DNA of 64,000 bases from Rhodoferax koreense (GTDB taxonomy: Bacteria > Pseudomonadota > Gammaproteobacteria > Burkholderiales > Burkholderiaceae_C), in contig NZ_CP019236.1 of assembly GCF_001955695.1 (NCBI RefSeq), positions 2,046,001-2,110,000 on the forward strand, read 5' to 3'. Below are positions 25,980 to 35,714 of the stretch, in pieces (the stretch's first letter is position 1; each line of letters begins with the position of its first letter). A program made the position numbers and the translations under genes. The notes beneath the pieces were generated by a model that was not told the DNA's origin, did not search any database, and saw nothing but the letters and a program-made list of their open reading frames with translations.

Positions 25980-27352
25980 GCGCGCTCCGCTTTGGCGGTG
26001 TGTGCACTGGCGCGTTGTTGCAGCCAGCGTTCGAGGTGGTGGATGTCCACGCCGCCCTGCTGGAAGCCGGCGTCCTCGACGATCGCGCGGTGCAGCGGCA
26101 CGTTGGTGGCGATGCCCTCCACATGCATCTCGGCCAGGGCCAGGCGCATGCGGGCCAGCGCGTCCTCGCGCGAGCTGCCGTGCACGATGAGCTTGGCGAT
26201 CATCGAGTCGTAGTAGGGTGGCACGCGGTAGCCGGCGTGCACGTGTGAATCGACACGCACCCCGAAGCCGCCGGGCGGCTGCCAGGCCGTGATGCGGCCC
26301 GGCGCGGGCGCGAAGGTCTCGGGATTCTCTGCGTTGATGCGGCATTCGAGCGCATGGCCGAAACAGCCGACCTGGTCCTGCGTGAGCGCGAGGGGTTCAC
26401 CGCGCGCCATGCGGATCTGCTGCTGCACGATGTCGATGCCGGTGGTCATCTCGGTCACCGTGTGTTCGACCTGCAGTCGGGTGTTCATCTCGATGAAGAA
26501 GAATTCGCCGTCTTCGAAGAGGAACTCGAAGGTGCCCACGCCCACGTAGCCGATCTGCCGGCAGGCCTCGGCGCAACGCGCGCCCACCTTGGCCAGCAGC
26601 ACCGGGTCGATGCCTGGTGCGGGTGCTTCTTCCAGCACCTTCTGGTGGCGCCGTTGCAGCGAGCAGTCGCGGCTGCCGAGCCACAGTGCATGGCCGTGGC
26701 GGTCGCACAGCACCTGGATCTCCACGTGGCGCGGATGGCCGAGGAACTTCTCGATATAGACCTCGGGGTTGCCGAAAGCGCGGCGCGCTTCCTCGCGCGT
26801 CAGTGCCATCGCGTCGAGCAGCTCGGCTTCGGCCTGCACGATGCGCATGCCGCGCCCGCCGCCGCCGCCGGCCGCCTTGACCATCACCGGGTAGCCGATG
26901 TCGCGCGCGATGCCGAGGATCGCGTCGTGGTCTTCGGGCAGCGAGCCGTCGGGGCCGGGCACGCAGGGCACGCCCGCGGCGCGCATCGCCCGCTTGGCCG
27001 CCACCTTGTCGCCCATGGTGCGTATGCATTCCGACGTCGGTCCGATGAAGTGCAGGCCCGCGGCTTCCACGCGTGCGGCGAAGCCGGCGTTCTCCGACAG
27101 GAAGCCGTAGCCCGGATGGATGGCCTGCGCGCCGCTGACTTTGGCGGCGTAGAGCACGGCGGCCTGGTTCAGGTAGCTTTGCGTGGGCGCGGCCGGGCCG
27201 ATGCACAGGGCCTGGTCGGCCTGCGCGACGTAGGTCGCCTCGCGGTCGGCCTCGGAATACACCGCGACGGTGCGCAGGCCGAGGCCGCGGCAGGCGCGCT
27301 GGATGCGCAAGGCGATCTCGCCGCGGTTGGCAATGAGGACGGTGTCGAACAT
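25976..27352 (-). CDS. accC: Biotin carboxylase subunit (AccC paralogue)
   Basis: A 458-residue biotin carboxylase. Start [23 protein letters not shown]-grasp Gly-rich loop [15 protein letters not shown], and catalytic block [20 protein letters not shown] are all intact. It carboxylates biotin on a carrier protein using ATP and bicarbonate. It lies 2 bp after an AccB paralogue and overlaps pxpB. Location suggests a dedicated copy rather than the fatty-acid enzyme; whether the cell has another accBC set cannot be seen here. Confidence 0.95.
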   Translation of the reverse strand: MFDTVLIANRGEIALRIQRACRGLGLRTVAVYSEADREATYVAQADQALCIGPAAPTQSYLNQAAVLYAAKVSGAQAIHPGYGFLSENAGFAARVEAAGLHFIGPTSECIRTMGDKVAAKRAMRAAGVPCVPGPDGSLPEDHDAILGIARDIGYPVMVKAAGGGGGRGMRIVQAEAELLDAMALTREEARRAFGNPEVYIEKFLGHPRHVEIQVLCDRHGHALWLGSRDCSLQRRHQKVLEEAPAPGIDPVLLAKVGARCAEACRQIGYVGVGTFEFLFEDGEFFFIEMNTRLQVEHTVTEMTTGIDIVQQQIRMARGEPLALTQDQVGCFGHALECRINAENPETFAPAPGRITAWQPPGGFGVRVDSHVHAGYRVPPYYDSMIAKLIVHGSSREDALARMRLALAEMHVEGIATNVPLHRAIVEDAGFQQGGVDIHHLERWLQQRASAHTAKAERA

Positions 27353-27354
27353 GC

Positions 27355-27807
27355 TCAACCCAGGCGCAACAGCGGTTGACCGGCTTCGACCTCGGCGCCC
27401 GGTTCCACGAGCAGGGCCAGCACGGTGGCGTCGGCCTCGGCGCGTACCTCGTTGAAGACCTTCATGGCCTCGACCACACACACGACCTGGCCGGCCTTGA
27501 TGGATTGGCCCGTCGCCACGAAAGGGGCGGCGTCGGGCGACGGTTTCCAGTGCACCACGCCGTACAGCGGGGCGGTGATCTCTGCGCTGGCCGGTGATGC
27601 ACTGGCCTCAGCCTGGCGCGCTGCGCGCGGCGTGGATGGCATGGCCGGGCGGACGGCCGGTGCGGAGCAGGCGGCTTGCGCAGCGCTCGCGGGCGTTGCC
27701 TTGCGCCGCACCAGACGCAATTGGGTGTCGCCCTGCGTGAGTTCCATCTCGCTCAGGTCCGACGCGGCCATCGTGTCGATCAGCGCCTTGATCTCGGTCA
27801 GATTCAT
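27355..27807 (-). CDS. accB: Biotin carboxyl carrier protein (AccB paralogue)
   Basis: A 150-residue BCCP. The N-terminal helix ([20 protein letters not shown]), Ala/Pro linker (about 37-75) and the C-terminal biotinyl domain with [11 protein letters not shown], where Lys116 is the biotinylation site, are all present. First gene of the operon accB-accC-pxpB-pxpC-carrier-like-pxpA. AGGAAC precedes the ATG. A LysR-type element lies 87 bp upstream. Confidence 0.95.
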   Translation of the reverse strand: MNLTEIKALIDTMAASDLSEMELTQGDTQLRLVRRKATPASAAQAACSAPAVRPAMPSTPRAARQAEASASPASAEITAPLYGVVHWKPSPDAAPFVATGQSIKAGQVVCVVEAMKVFNEVRAEADATVLALLVEPGAEVEAGQPLLRLG

Positions 27808-27894
27808 CTCGTGTTCCTGCCCCGCGGGGCGGCGTTCACACGCTGTGCATCAGCATGTTCAATGCCGTTAAGTTACCGAGAGACGGCGCGGGAC

Positions 27895-27934
27895 GCCAAG
27901 ACCGTTTGGCTTTGCCGGGATAAGTGTGTCTTAT
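27895..27934 (-). promoter_or_regulatory. LysR-type bipartite regulatory element 2 (accB-pxp operon)
   Basis: Read toward accB it has ATAAG-N5-CTTAT (27920-27934) then GCCAA-N6-TTGGC (27895-27910), ending 87 bp before the accB start codon and starting 7 bp after the LysR stop codon. Both blocks match element 1 perfectly and at identical spacing. This indicates that accB has its own promoter instead of relying on read-through from the LysR gene. Confidence 0.72.
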
Positions 27935-27941
27935 GGGGGGC

Positions 27942-28892
27942 TTATGGGGTGGTGAGCAGGACCGGGGCATCGGCGACCGACAGGCCCGTTCCGCCGCCGA
28001 CGAGCAGGTCGTCGACGAGTTCGAGCAGGATCTCGCGCACCGCCTGTGCCGGCTCTGACAGCGGCAGGTGGTCCGACTGGCACAGCGCCAGCGGCGCCTC
28101 GATCACCGGCTCGACGATGCGGCTTTGCCAGGCGTGGCCCGAGGCCACGAAGCCGCGCGCCATCGAGGCCGGCAGGATGGTCGAGCCCAGGCCGTCGGCG
28201 ATGGCCGCGGTGAGCGTGATGGCCGATTCCACCTCGGCCACCACGCGCGGCGTCATGCCCGCGCGAACGAAGGCTTCGTTCACGAGCTTGCGCACGATGT
28301 TGTAGGGCCGCGGCAGCAGGAGTTGCACGTCGCGCAGGTCCTCCAGGCGGATGTTCTCGCCGGGCCTCGGCTCGCTGTCCGGGCCGACCAGGTACAGCTC
28401 CTCCTTCACCAGCGGCAGGAACTTCAGGCCGTGGATGGCCTTGTCGCCATAGAGCACGGCCAGGTCCATGCGCCCGTTCATGATGAGTTCGCTCAGCGTG
28501 GTGCCGTAGTTCTCGTTGAGGTAGAGCAGCACGCCGGGATGGCGGGCGCGCACGCGGCGCAGCAGTGGCAGCGCCAGCGTGGTGGCCGCGGTGCCCGGCG
28601 CCATGCCGACCGACACCTGGCCCGAAAGGCCTTGGCTGGCGGCTGCCATGTCGCTCATGGCCTGGTCGCATTGGCGCAGGATGATCTGCGCATGGCGGTA
28701 CAGCGCCTTGCCGGCCTCGGTGGGCGTGACGCCGCGCTGCGTGCGCACCAGCAACTGCTGGCCGACTTCGGCCTCGAGCGTGGCCAACTGCTGGCTCAGC
28801 GCCGGCTGGGCGATGAACAGCACCTGGGCGGCCTGCGTGAGGCTGCCGATGTCCACGATCTTCACGAAATATTTGAGGCGACGCAGGTTCAT
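27942..28892 (-). CDS. LysR-family regulator, Nac/Cbl-like
   Basis: A 316-residue LysR protein. The winged helix (MNLRRLKYFVKIVDIGSLTQ, then AQPALSQQLATLEAEVGQQL) is of the Nac/CynR-like subgroup, followed by an effector domain with GMAPGTAATTLALPLLRRVR. It lies between the accB-pxp operon and the divergent aminotransferase. The three 40-bp elements in this region are its likely binding sites. Its inducer is unknown; the pathway substrate or an intermediate is the obvious guess. Confidence 0.93.
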   Translation of the reverse strand: MNLRRLKYFVKIVDIGSLTQAAQVLFIAQPALSQQLATLEAEVGQQLLVRTQRGVTPTEAGKALYRHAQIILRQCDQAMSDMAAASQGLSGQVSVGMAPGTAATTLALPLLRRVRARHPGVLLYLNENYGTTLSELIMNGRMDLAVLYGDKAIHGLKFLPLVKEELYLVGPDSEPRPGENIRLEDLRDVQLLLPRPYNIVRKLVNEAFVRAGMTPRVVAEVESAITLTAAIADGLGSTILPASMARGFVASGHAWQSRIVEPVIEAPLALCQSDHLPLSEPAQAVREILLELVDDLLVGGGTGLSVADAPVLLTTP

Positions 28893-28996
28893 TCGGCACA
28901 GGGCAAGCAAAAGGCGAGCCTAGCACCGGGCCGTCCGCGGTGGCGAGGGTGCTAACCCGGTGCACGCGGCCCGCCACATCAGGCCGACCGCCGGTC

Positions 28997-29036
28997 ATAA
29001 GCTCTTCCTATATCTCCAGAGCGATCTTGTCTTGGC
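28997..29036 (+). promoter_or_regulatory. LysR-type bipartite regulatory element 3 (aminotransferase/LysR)
   Basis: Read toward the aminotransferase it has ATAAG-N5-CCTAT (28997-29011) and TCTTGGC (29030-29036) at exactly the same spacing as in elements 1 and 2; the GCCAA arm is degenerate (GCGAT, 29021-29025). It ends 96 bp before the aminotransferase start and lies 104 bp from the divergent LysR start, so it could serve both activation and autoregulation. Confidence 0.62.
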
Positions 29037-29132
29037 TTTCCACAAGCGCAACGCGTAATGTTCGGGCCAGTCCACCCGGTCGCCCGGCCATTCGCCATGG
29101 CGGCATCGACCCCACAGCCATAAGGAAATGCC

Positions 29133-30356
<1,224 letters not shown>

Positions 30357-30396
30357 ACCTATGCACCCCAGGGGCCGCCGCGCGCATCGAGGGGCA

Positions 30397-31419
30397 TCAA
30401 GTACTCCCGCGCACGACCAATTCGTAGCCGAGGTTCTCGCAGGGCTGGTCCACGGATTCGCCGCGCATCAGCCGCAGCAGCATGGTGGCCGCGCGTGTGC
30501 CGATCTCGCCGCGCGCGGTGCGGATCGTGGTGAGCGGCGGCAGCATCTGCGCACTCCCGGCCAGGTCGTTGAAGCCACCCACCGCGACCCGGCCCGGCAC
30601 GGCCACGCCCAGGCGCAGCGCCGCCAGCAGGCCGCCTTGCGCCAGGTCGTCGTTGCAGAAGAACATGGCGTCCACGTCCGGATGTCGGCCCAGCGTTTCC
30701 TCGAACAGGTAGCGTCCCAGGGCGATCGACGAGCGCTCGCCGTGCAGGTTTTCCAGCTTGTCGTCGTACAGGCCCGCGGCCTGCAGCGCCTCGCGGTAGC
30801 CGGCCAGGCGCTGCAACATGCGCGTGTCCATCTGCGCCGCCACGAAGGCGATGCGCCTGCGGCCGCGCGCGATCAGGTGTTCGGTCATGGTCCGGCCGGC
30901 GGCCTGCTGGTCCAGCCCGACGGCGTAGACGTCCGGATCCTGGCCGATCTCCATCAGGTGGACACAGGGGATGCCGCTCTGGGCGATGAGTTGCCGGCTG
31001 CCCGGCGTGCGGTCGAAGCCGCTGACCAGCAAGCCGGCCGGCCGGTGCGCCATGTAGCTGCGCAGCAGGCTTTCCTCCTGGCCGGGGTCGTAGTGGGTCA
31101 CGCCGATCAGGGTCTGGAAGCCGGCCTGTGCGAGCGTGTTGTGCACGGATTCCAGCAGGTCGACAAAAAGGGTGTTGGTGAGCAGCGGAATCAGCACCGC
31201 CACGTTGGAACTGCGGCTGGACGCCAGCGCGCGTGCGGCCGGGTCTGGCACATAGCCCAGCCGCTCCGCCGCGGCCCGCACCTGCGCCACCAGCTCGCTG
31301 GCCACGCGGCGCTCGCCGCGCAAGGCGCGCGAGGCCGTGATCGGGCTGACGCCTGCGGCCAGTGCCACTTCATTGAGCGTGATGCGGCCACTGGCCCGAC
31401 TTCGAACGAAAGAACCCAT
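30397..31419 (-). CDS. LacI-family regulator (gluconate/idonate type)
   Basis: A 340-residue LacI/GalR protein. The N-terminal helix-turn-helix ITLNEVALAAGVSPITASRA (about 13-32) and hinge SRALRGERRVAS are typical, followed by a sugar-binding-protein-like effector domain. Closest style is GntR/IdnR of gluconate metabolism. Start at 31419 gives the classic N-terminus. Divergent from the catabolic operon with two palindromes between, so it is the likely repressor; gluconate, 2-ketogluconate or a phosphate derivative may be the inducer. Confidence 0.93.
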   Translation of the reverse strand: MGSFVRSRASGRITLNEVALAAGVSPITASRALRGERRVASELVAQVRAAAERLGYVPDPAARALASSRSSNVAVLIPLLTNTLFVDLLESVHNTLAQAGFQTLIGVTHYDPGQEESLLRSYMAHRPAGLLVSGFDRTPGSRQLIAQSGIPCVHLMEIGQDPDVYAVGLDQQAAGRTMTEHLIARGRRRIAFVAAQMDTRMLQRLAGYREALQAAGLYDDKLENLHGERSSIALGRYLFEETLGRHPDVDAMFFCNDDLAQGGLLAALRLGVAVPGRVAVGGFNDLAGSAQMLPPLTTIRTARGEIGTRAATMLLRLMRGESVDQPCENLGYELVVRGST

Positions 31420-31463
31420 AGACCGAGGACAAACCCTGATAAAAAACGTGGAGCGTGGATTTA

Positions 31464-31477
31464 GGATAGCGCTGTCC
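31464..31477. promoter_or_regulatory. LacI operator, copy 1 (imperfect)
   Basis: GGATAGCGCTGTCC, palindromic except for one position, centred 16 bp from the perfect copy that follows. Lies in the divergent region between the LacI gene and the Bug-protein gene. Confidence 0.7.
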
Positions 31478-31495
31478 TTGGATAGCGCTATCCAA
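31478..31495. promoter_or_regulatory. LacI operator, copy 2 (perfect 18-bp palindrome)
   Basis: TTGGATAGCGCTATCCAA is a perfect palindrome with a central CG, the layout expected for LacI-family repressors. It lies 59 bp upstream of the LacI start and 138 bp upstream of the Bug-protein start. The tandem arrangement with copy 1 would place two dimers on nearby helical faces. Confidence 0.85.
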
Positions 31496-31633
31496 ACGCC
31501 AATCCGCCCATCGTAGTTCATCGGAAGCGAAGAAAGAGTGACTCGCAGCGACATCCAAGGTCGAGCTTCCTCTGCGCCGATGCGCCGACCATCCCGAGGG
31601 GCCGCGCCGCGGCCTGAACCTGGAGCAAAGCCC

Positions 31634-32620
31634 ATGCCTCTTCCAACCAACCGACGCCGCTTTCTCGGCACCACGGCCTCGCTGGCCTGTGCCGGCCTCG
31701 GCGGCCTGCGCGGCGCCCAGGCCGCCGAGGCTTATCCTGCGCAGATGATCACCTACTTCGTGCCCTATGCCGCGGGTGGCCTCAGCGACCAGGTGGCGCG
31801 CATGCTCGGCGACGGCGTGATGCGCGCGACGGGCAAGAACATGCTGGTCGACTACAAGCTCGGCGCGGGTGGCTCGATCTCGGTCGACACGCTGCTGCGC
31901 GCGCCGGCCGACGGCTACACCGTGCTGGGAGCGACCAACGGCTTCTTCGGCGTCATTCCGTTCATCAACAAGGTCAAGTACGACCCGCTGGCCGATCTGG
32001 TGCCTGCGGCGCTGCTCGGCGATGCGTTCTTGCCGCTGGTGGTCAGTCCCAGGGTGCCGGTCAAGTCCTTCGCCGAACTCGTCACCTACGCCAAGGCGCA
32101 TCCCGGCAAGCTCAACTTCGGCTCGGGCGGCATCGGCTCGGGCAACCACCTCTCGGGTGAATACCTGAAGCGGCGCCTGGGCATCGACATCGTGCACGTC
32201 CCCTACAAGGGCGGCACGGCGGCGTTGCAGGCGGCATTGGCCGGCGACATCGACATGATCTTCGGCCCCGAAAGCGCCGACAGCGTGCTCGCGGGCAAGC
32301 TCAAGGCCGTGGCGGTGATGGGCACCCAGCGCTGGAGCAAGTTGCCCGACGTGCCCACCTCCGAGGAACTGGGGCTGAAGAACTGGGAGCTGCGCAGCTG
32401 GCATACGGTGGTCGTCTCCTCGAAGACACCGCCGGACGTCGTGGCGCAGATCAACGGCCTGGTGAACCGGATCATGTCCGCCCCGGAGATGGCCGCCAGG
32501 CTGCGTGCCGCGGGTCTGGAGCCATCGCCGTTGAGCGTGGCCGCCCTGGCCGACCGCGCGCGGGCCGACCACAAGGCCTTCGGCCAGCTGATTCGCGACC
32601 TTGGCATCACCGCGACCTGA
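31634..32620 (+). CDS. Bug/TctC-type solute-binding protein (orphan)
   Basis: A 328-residue tripartite tricarboxylate transporter binding protein. N-terminal NRRRFLGTTASLACAGLGG looks like a Tat signal with the RR-x-F-L core; mature part starts near AYPAQMITYFVPYAAGGLSD, the Bug signature. Such proteins deliver carboxylates to TctAB, but no TctA or TctB gene is in this window. First gene of the sugar-acid operon, so gluconate-like acids are plausible ligands. ATG at 31634 chosen over an upstream open frame. Confidence 0.9.
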   Translation: MPLPTNRRRFLGTTASLACAGLGGLRGAQAAEAYPAQMITYFVPYAAGGLSDQVARMLGDGVMRATGKNMLVDYKLGAGGSISVDTLLRAPADGYTVLGATNGFFGVIPFINKVKYDPLADLVPAALLGDAFLPLVVSPRVPVKSFAELVTYAKAHPGKLNFGSGGIGSGNHLSGEYLKRRLGIDIVHVPYKGGTAALQAALAGDIDMIFGPESADSVLAGKLKAVAVMGTQRWSKLPDVPTSEELGLKNWELRSWHTVVVSSKTPPDVVAQINGLVNRIMSAPEMAARLRAAGLEPSPLSVAALADRARADHKAFGQLIRDLGITAT

Positions 32621-32683
32621 CGCTGCGAATCCACCCCCCCAACCATCGCCGCGCCCCGCAGCCCCTCAACCAGAAAGCCTCCC

Positions 32684-33355
32684 ATGGAATACAAAGCCCT
32701 GCGCAAGAACGCGTCGGCCCCGCAGATCGACGCCAAGATCCTGGACGCCCTGCGTGACCTGCCTACTGCGGCCATCAGCGACAACATGCACCGCAACATC
32801 GGCAGCTCGAACCTGCATCCGTACCACCGTGCGGGCAAGCAGAGCATGGCCGGCACGGCCGTCACGGCGCGTTCGCGCGGCGGCGACAACCTGACCTACC
32901 TGCGCGCGTTGGAGTTCTGCCGCCCCGGCGACGTGCTGGTGGTGGATGCGCAGGGCGACCTGAACAACGCCGTGGTCGGCGGCATCCTGTCCTTCTACGC
33001 CGCCAAGATCGGCCTGGCCGGCATCGTCATCGACGGTGCGATCCGCGACGTGGCCGAGATCCGAGAACGCGACTTCCCGGTGTACGCGCGCGGCGTGACG
33101 CACCGTGGCCCGTACAAGGATGGCCCGGGCGAGATCAACGTGCCGATCGCCGTCGGCGGCCTGGTGGTGAACCCCGGCGACATCGTGGTCGGCGACCAGG
33201 ATGGCCTGCTGGCCATCGTGCCCGAAGATGCCGAACGGCTCATCGAGAAGGCGCGCGCCGTGCTCGTTGCCGAAGAGAAAACCATGCAGGCCATGCGCGA
33301 GGGCCGCTGGGACCGCAGCTTCATCGACGCGCTCGAAGCGCGCTGCAACAACTGA
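32684..33355 (+). CDS. RraA/demethylmenaquinone methyltransferase-like family protein
   Basis: A 223-residue RraA-fold protein. The motif GGILSFYAAKIGLAGIVIDG followed by AIRDVAEIRE supplies the G-x-x-D and R-D of class II pyruvate aldolases such as HMG/CHA aldolase. In sugar-acid operons it may be an aldolase or a dehydratase-like lyase for a keto acid. RNase E inhibition (true RraA) is unlikely from context. Gap of 63 bp to the Bug gene and 17 bp to the next gene. Confidence 0.85.
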   Translation: MEYKALRKNASAPQIDAKILDALRDLPTAAISDNMHRNIGSSNLHPYHRAGKQSMAGTAVTARSRGGDNLTYLRALEFCRPGDVLVVDAQGDLNNAVVGGILSFYAAKIGLAGIVIDGAIRDVAEIRERDFPVYARGVTHRGPYKDGPGEINVPIAVGGLVVNPGDIVVGDQDGLLAIVPEDAERLIEKARAVLVAEEKTMQAMREGRWDRSFIDALEARCNN

Positions 33356-33372
33356 ACTTTTGAGCTGAAACC

Positions 33373-34365
33373 ATGCGAGCTTCCGTCCTGGCCACCCGCG
33401 CCACCTTTCCCGACATCGCCGACCGCCTGCGCCAGCACTTCGACGTCACCGACAATCCCGAAGACACGATCTGGAGCCCGGTTGAACTCATCGCCCGACT
33501 GCAGGGCAAGTCCGGCGTGATGAGCACCGGCAGCGAACGCATCGACGCCGCGCTGCTCGACGCCTGCCCCGGTCTCAAGGCCGTGTGCAACGTCGGCGTG
33601 GGCTACAACAACATCGATGTGGCCGCCTGCACCGCGCGCGGCGTGGTGGTGACCAACACGCCCGACGTGTTGACCGACACCACGGCCGACTACGGCTTCG
33701 CGCTGATGATGGCCACGGCCCGGCGCATCGCCGAATCCGACCGCTTCGTGCGCACCGGCGCCTGGACCAAGACCGGCATCCACGACCATTTCGTCGGCGG
33801 CGACATCCAGGGCGCCACGCTTGGCATCCTCGGCATGGGCCGTATCGGCCGCGGCATCGCGCGCCGCGGCGCGCTCGGCTTCGGCATGCGCGTGGTCTAC
33901 CACAACCGCTCGCGGCTCGACGCGGCGCAGGAAGCCGAATCCGGCGCGCAATACGTCGACAAACAGACGCTGCTGCGCGAAGCCGATCACCTGGTGCTGG
34001 TGCTGCCCTATTCGCCGGCCGCGCACCACACGATCGGCGCGGCCGAGCTGGCGATGATGAAGCCCACGGCCACGCTCACCAACATTGCGCGTGGCGGCAT
34101 CGTGGACGACGCGGCGCTGGCTGCCGCTCTGCGCGCGGGCACCATCGCGGCTGCGGGGCTCGACGTGTTCGAGGGAGAGCCGAAAGTGCATCCCGAGTTG
34201 CGGACGGCGCCGAACACCGTGCTCACGGCCCACATCGGCAGCGCCTCGGTGCGCACGCGACGCGCCATGGCCGCGCTGGCCATCGACAACCTGATCGCCG
34301 CGCTCGGCTTCGGTCCGCAGGCCGGCAAGCCGCTCACGCCGGTGAATCCTGAAGTTCTGAAATGA
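33373..34365 (+). CDS. 2-hydroxyacid dehydrogenase (2-ketogluconate reductase-like)
   Basis: A 330-residue D-2-hydroxyacid dehydrogenase. NAD(P) motif GILGMGRIGRGIARRG (about 153-168), catalytic Arg in NIARGG, Glu in FEGEPKVHPE and His in AHIGSAS are all visible. In this operon the fitting reaction is reduction of 2-ketogluconate to gluconate, as for GhrB. The gluconokinase gene starts 1 bp after the stop codon. Confidence 0.92.
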   Translation: MRASVLATRATFPDIADRLRQHFDVTDNPEDTIWSPVELIARLQGKSGVMSTGSERIDAALLDACPGLKAVCNVGVGYNNIDVAACTARGVVVTNTPDVLTDTTADYGFALMMATARRIAESDRFVRTGAWTKTGIHDHFVGGDIQGATLGILGMGRIGRGIARRGALGFGMRVVYHNRSRLDAAQEAESGAQYVDKQTLLREADHLVLVLPYSPAAHHTIGAAELAMMKPTATLTNIARGGIVDDAALAAALRAGTIAAAGLDVFEGEPKVHPELRTAPNTVLTAHIGSASVRTRRAMAALAIDNLIAALGFGPQAGKPLTPVNPEVLK

Positions 34366-34366
34366 C

Positions 34367-34930
34367 ATGGCACCTGAAACTTTGAACGCCCGCCAGCTGC
34401 TGGTGATGGGCGTCTCCGGCTGCGGCAAGTCCACCCTGGCCGCGCGGCTCGCGCAAGGCCTGGGTGCCTCGCTGATCGAAGGCGACGACCACCATCCCGC
34501 CGCGAACGTGGACAAGATGCGGCGCGGCATCGCGCTCGAGGACGCGGACCGCCTGCCCTGGCTCGGCGTGCTCGGCGCGCTCCTGGCCGCGTCCACCGGC
34601 CCGGCGGTGCTGACCTGTTCCGCCCTGAAGAAAAGCTACCGCGACCGCCTGCGGGCTGCCGTGCCAGGGCTGCGTATCGTGTTCATCGAACTGGACCTGG
34701 AAGAAGCGACGCGGCGGCTGGCCGCGCGCAAAGACCATTTTTTCAACCCGAGGTTGGTCGCCAGCCAGTTCATGGCGCTGGAGTCGCCCGTGGGCGAGGA
34801 GGGCGTCTTTCGCGTCTCGGCCATGCTGCCCCAGCCCGAGCAGGCAAGGGCTGTCGCGCATTGGCTTCAATCGACCGCGCCGACTGGCGCACCCCTGGTT
34901 TTTTCACCTTCGGAGCTGGCTTTCCCATGA
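34367..34930 (+). CDS. Gluconokinase
   Basis: A 187-residue P-loop kinase of the GntK/IdnK type. Walker A GVSGCGKSTLAARLAQ, then EGDDHHPAANVDKMRRGIAL and DRLPWLGVLGAL are signature blocks. It phosphorylates gluconate to 6-phosphogluconate, feeding the pentose phosphate or Entner-Doudoroff pathway. The stop overlaps the start of the next gene by ATGA. Confidence 0.96.
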   Translation: MAPETLNARQLLVMGVSGCGKSTLAARLAQGLGASLIEGDDHHPAANVDKMRRGIALEDADRLPWLGVLGALLAASTGPAVLTCSALKKSYRDRLRAAVPGLRIVFIELDLEEATRRLAARKDHFFNPRLVASQFMALESPVGEEGVFRVSAMLPQPEQARAVAHWLQSTAPTGAPLVFSPSELAFP

Positions 34931-35700
34931 ATGCATTCATCCAAAAATTCGACCTCACCGGGCGCACGGCGCTCATCACCGGCTCCAGCGCGGGCATCGG
35001 CTTCGCGCTGGCACGTGGACTGGCGCAGGCCGGCGCGTCCATCGTGCTCAACGCACGCAGCGCCGACAAGCTGGAAGCGGCGGCGGCCACGTTGCGCGGC
35101 GAAGGTGCGACGGTGCACACGGCGGCTTTCGACGTGACCGACGGCGCGGCCGTGACGCAGGCCATCGCGCGCATCGAGCAGGACATCGCGCCGATCGACA
35201 TCCTGGTGAACAACGCCGGCATGCAGCGCCGCGGCCCGCTCGACCAGTTCCAGGAAGCGCAGTGGCATGAACTGATGAAGACCAACGTGGACAGCGTGTT
35301 CCTCGTCGGCCAGGCCGTGGCGCGATGCATGATTCCGCGCGGGCGCGGCAAGATCGTCAACATCTGCTCGGTACAGAGCGAACTCGGCCGCCCCGGCATC
35401 GCGCCCTACACCGCGAGCAAGGGCGCGGTGAAGATGCTCACCAAGGGCATGGCCATCGACTGGGGCCAGCACGGCATCCAGGTCAACGGCCTGGGTCCCG
35501 GCTATTTCAAGACCGAACTGACCGACGCCCTGGTAAAGAACGCCGAGTTCACCCAGTGGCTCGTCAACCGCACGCCTTCGCGCCGCTGGGGTGACGTGGA
35601 GGACCTGTGCGGCGCGGCGGTGTTCCTCTGCAGCGACGCCTCCAACTTCGTCAATGGCCACATCCTGTACGTCGATGGCGGCGTGACGGCCACACTCTGA
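34927..35700 (+). CDS. idnO: Gluconate 5-dehydrogenase-like SDR (IdnO-like)
   Basis: A 257-residue SDR. NAD(P) site GSSAGIGFALARGLAQ, NNAGMQRRGPLDQF and catalytic YTASKGAVKML; the NNAG-x-Q-R-R-x-P pattern is typical of gluconate 5-dehydrogenases. It would reduce 5-ketogluconate to gluconate. Directly follows gluconokinase (ATGA overlap) and precedes the idonate dehydrogenase gene by 14 bp. Confidence 0.9.
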   Translation: MNAFIQKFDLTGRTALITGSSAGIGFALARGLAQAGASIVLNARSADKLEAAAATLRGEGATVHTAAFDVTDGAAVTQAIARIEQDIAPIDILVNNAGMQRRGPLDQFQEAQWHELMKTNVDSVFLVGQAVARCMIPRGRGKIVNICSVQSELGRPGIAPYTASKGAVKMLTKGMAIDWGQHGIQVNGLGPGYFKTELTDALVKNAEFTQWLVNRTPSRRWGDVEDLCGAAVFLCSDASNFVNGHILYVDGGVTATL

Positions 35701-35714
35701 AAAGGACATCTCCC

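Noticed and set aside
32684..33355. True RNase E inhibitor RraA
   Set aside because: It lies inside a sugar-acid operon under LacI operators; the family is mainly made of aldolases, so regulation of RNase E is improbable.
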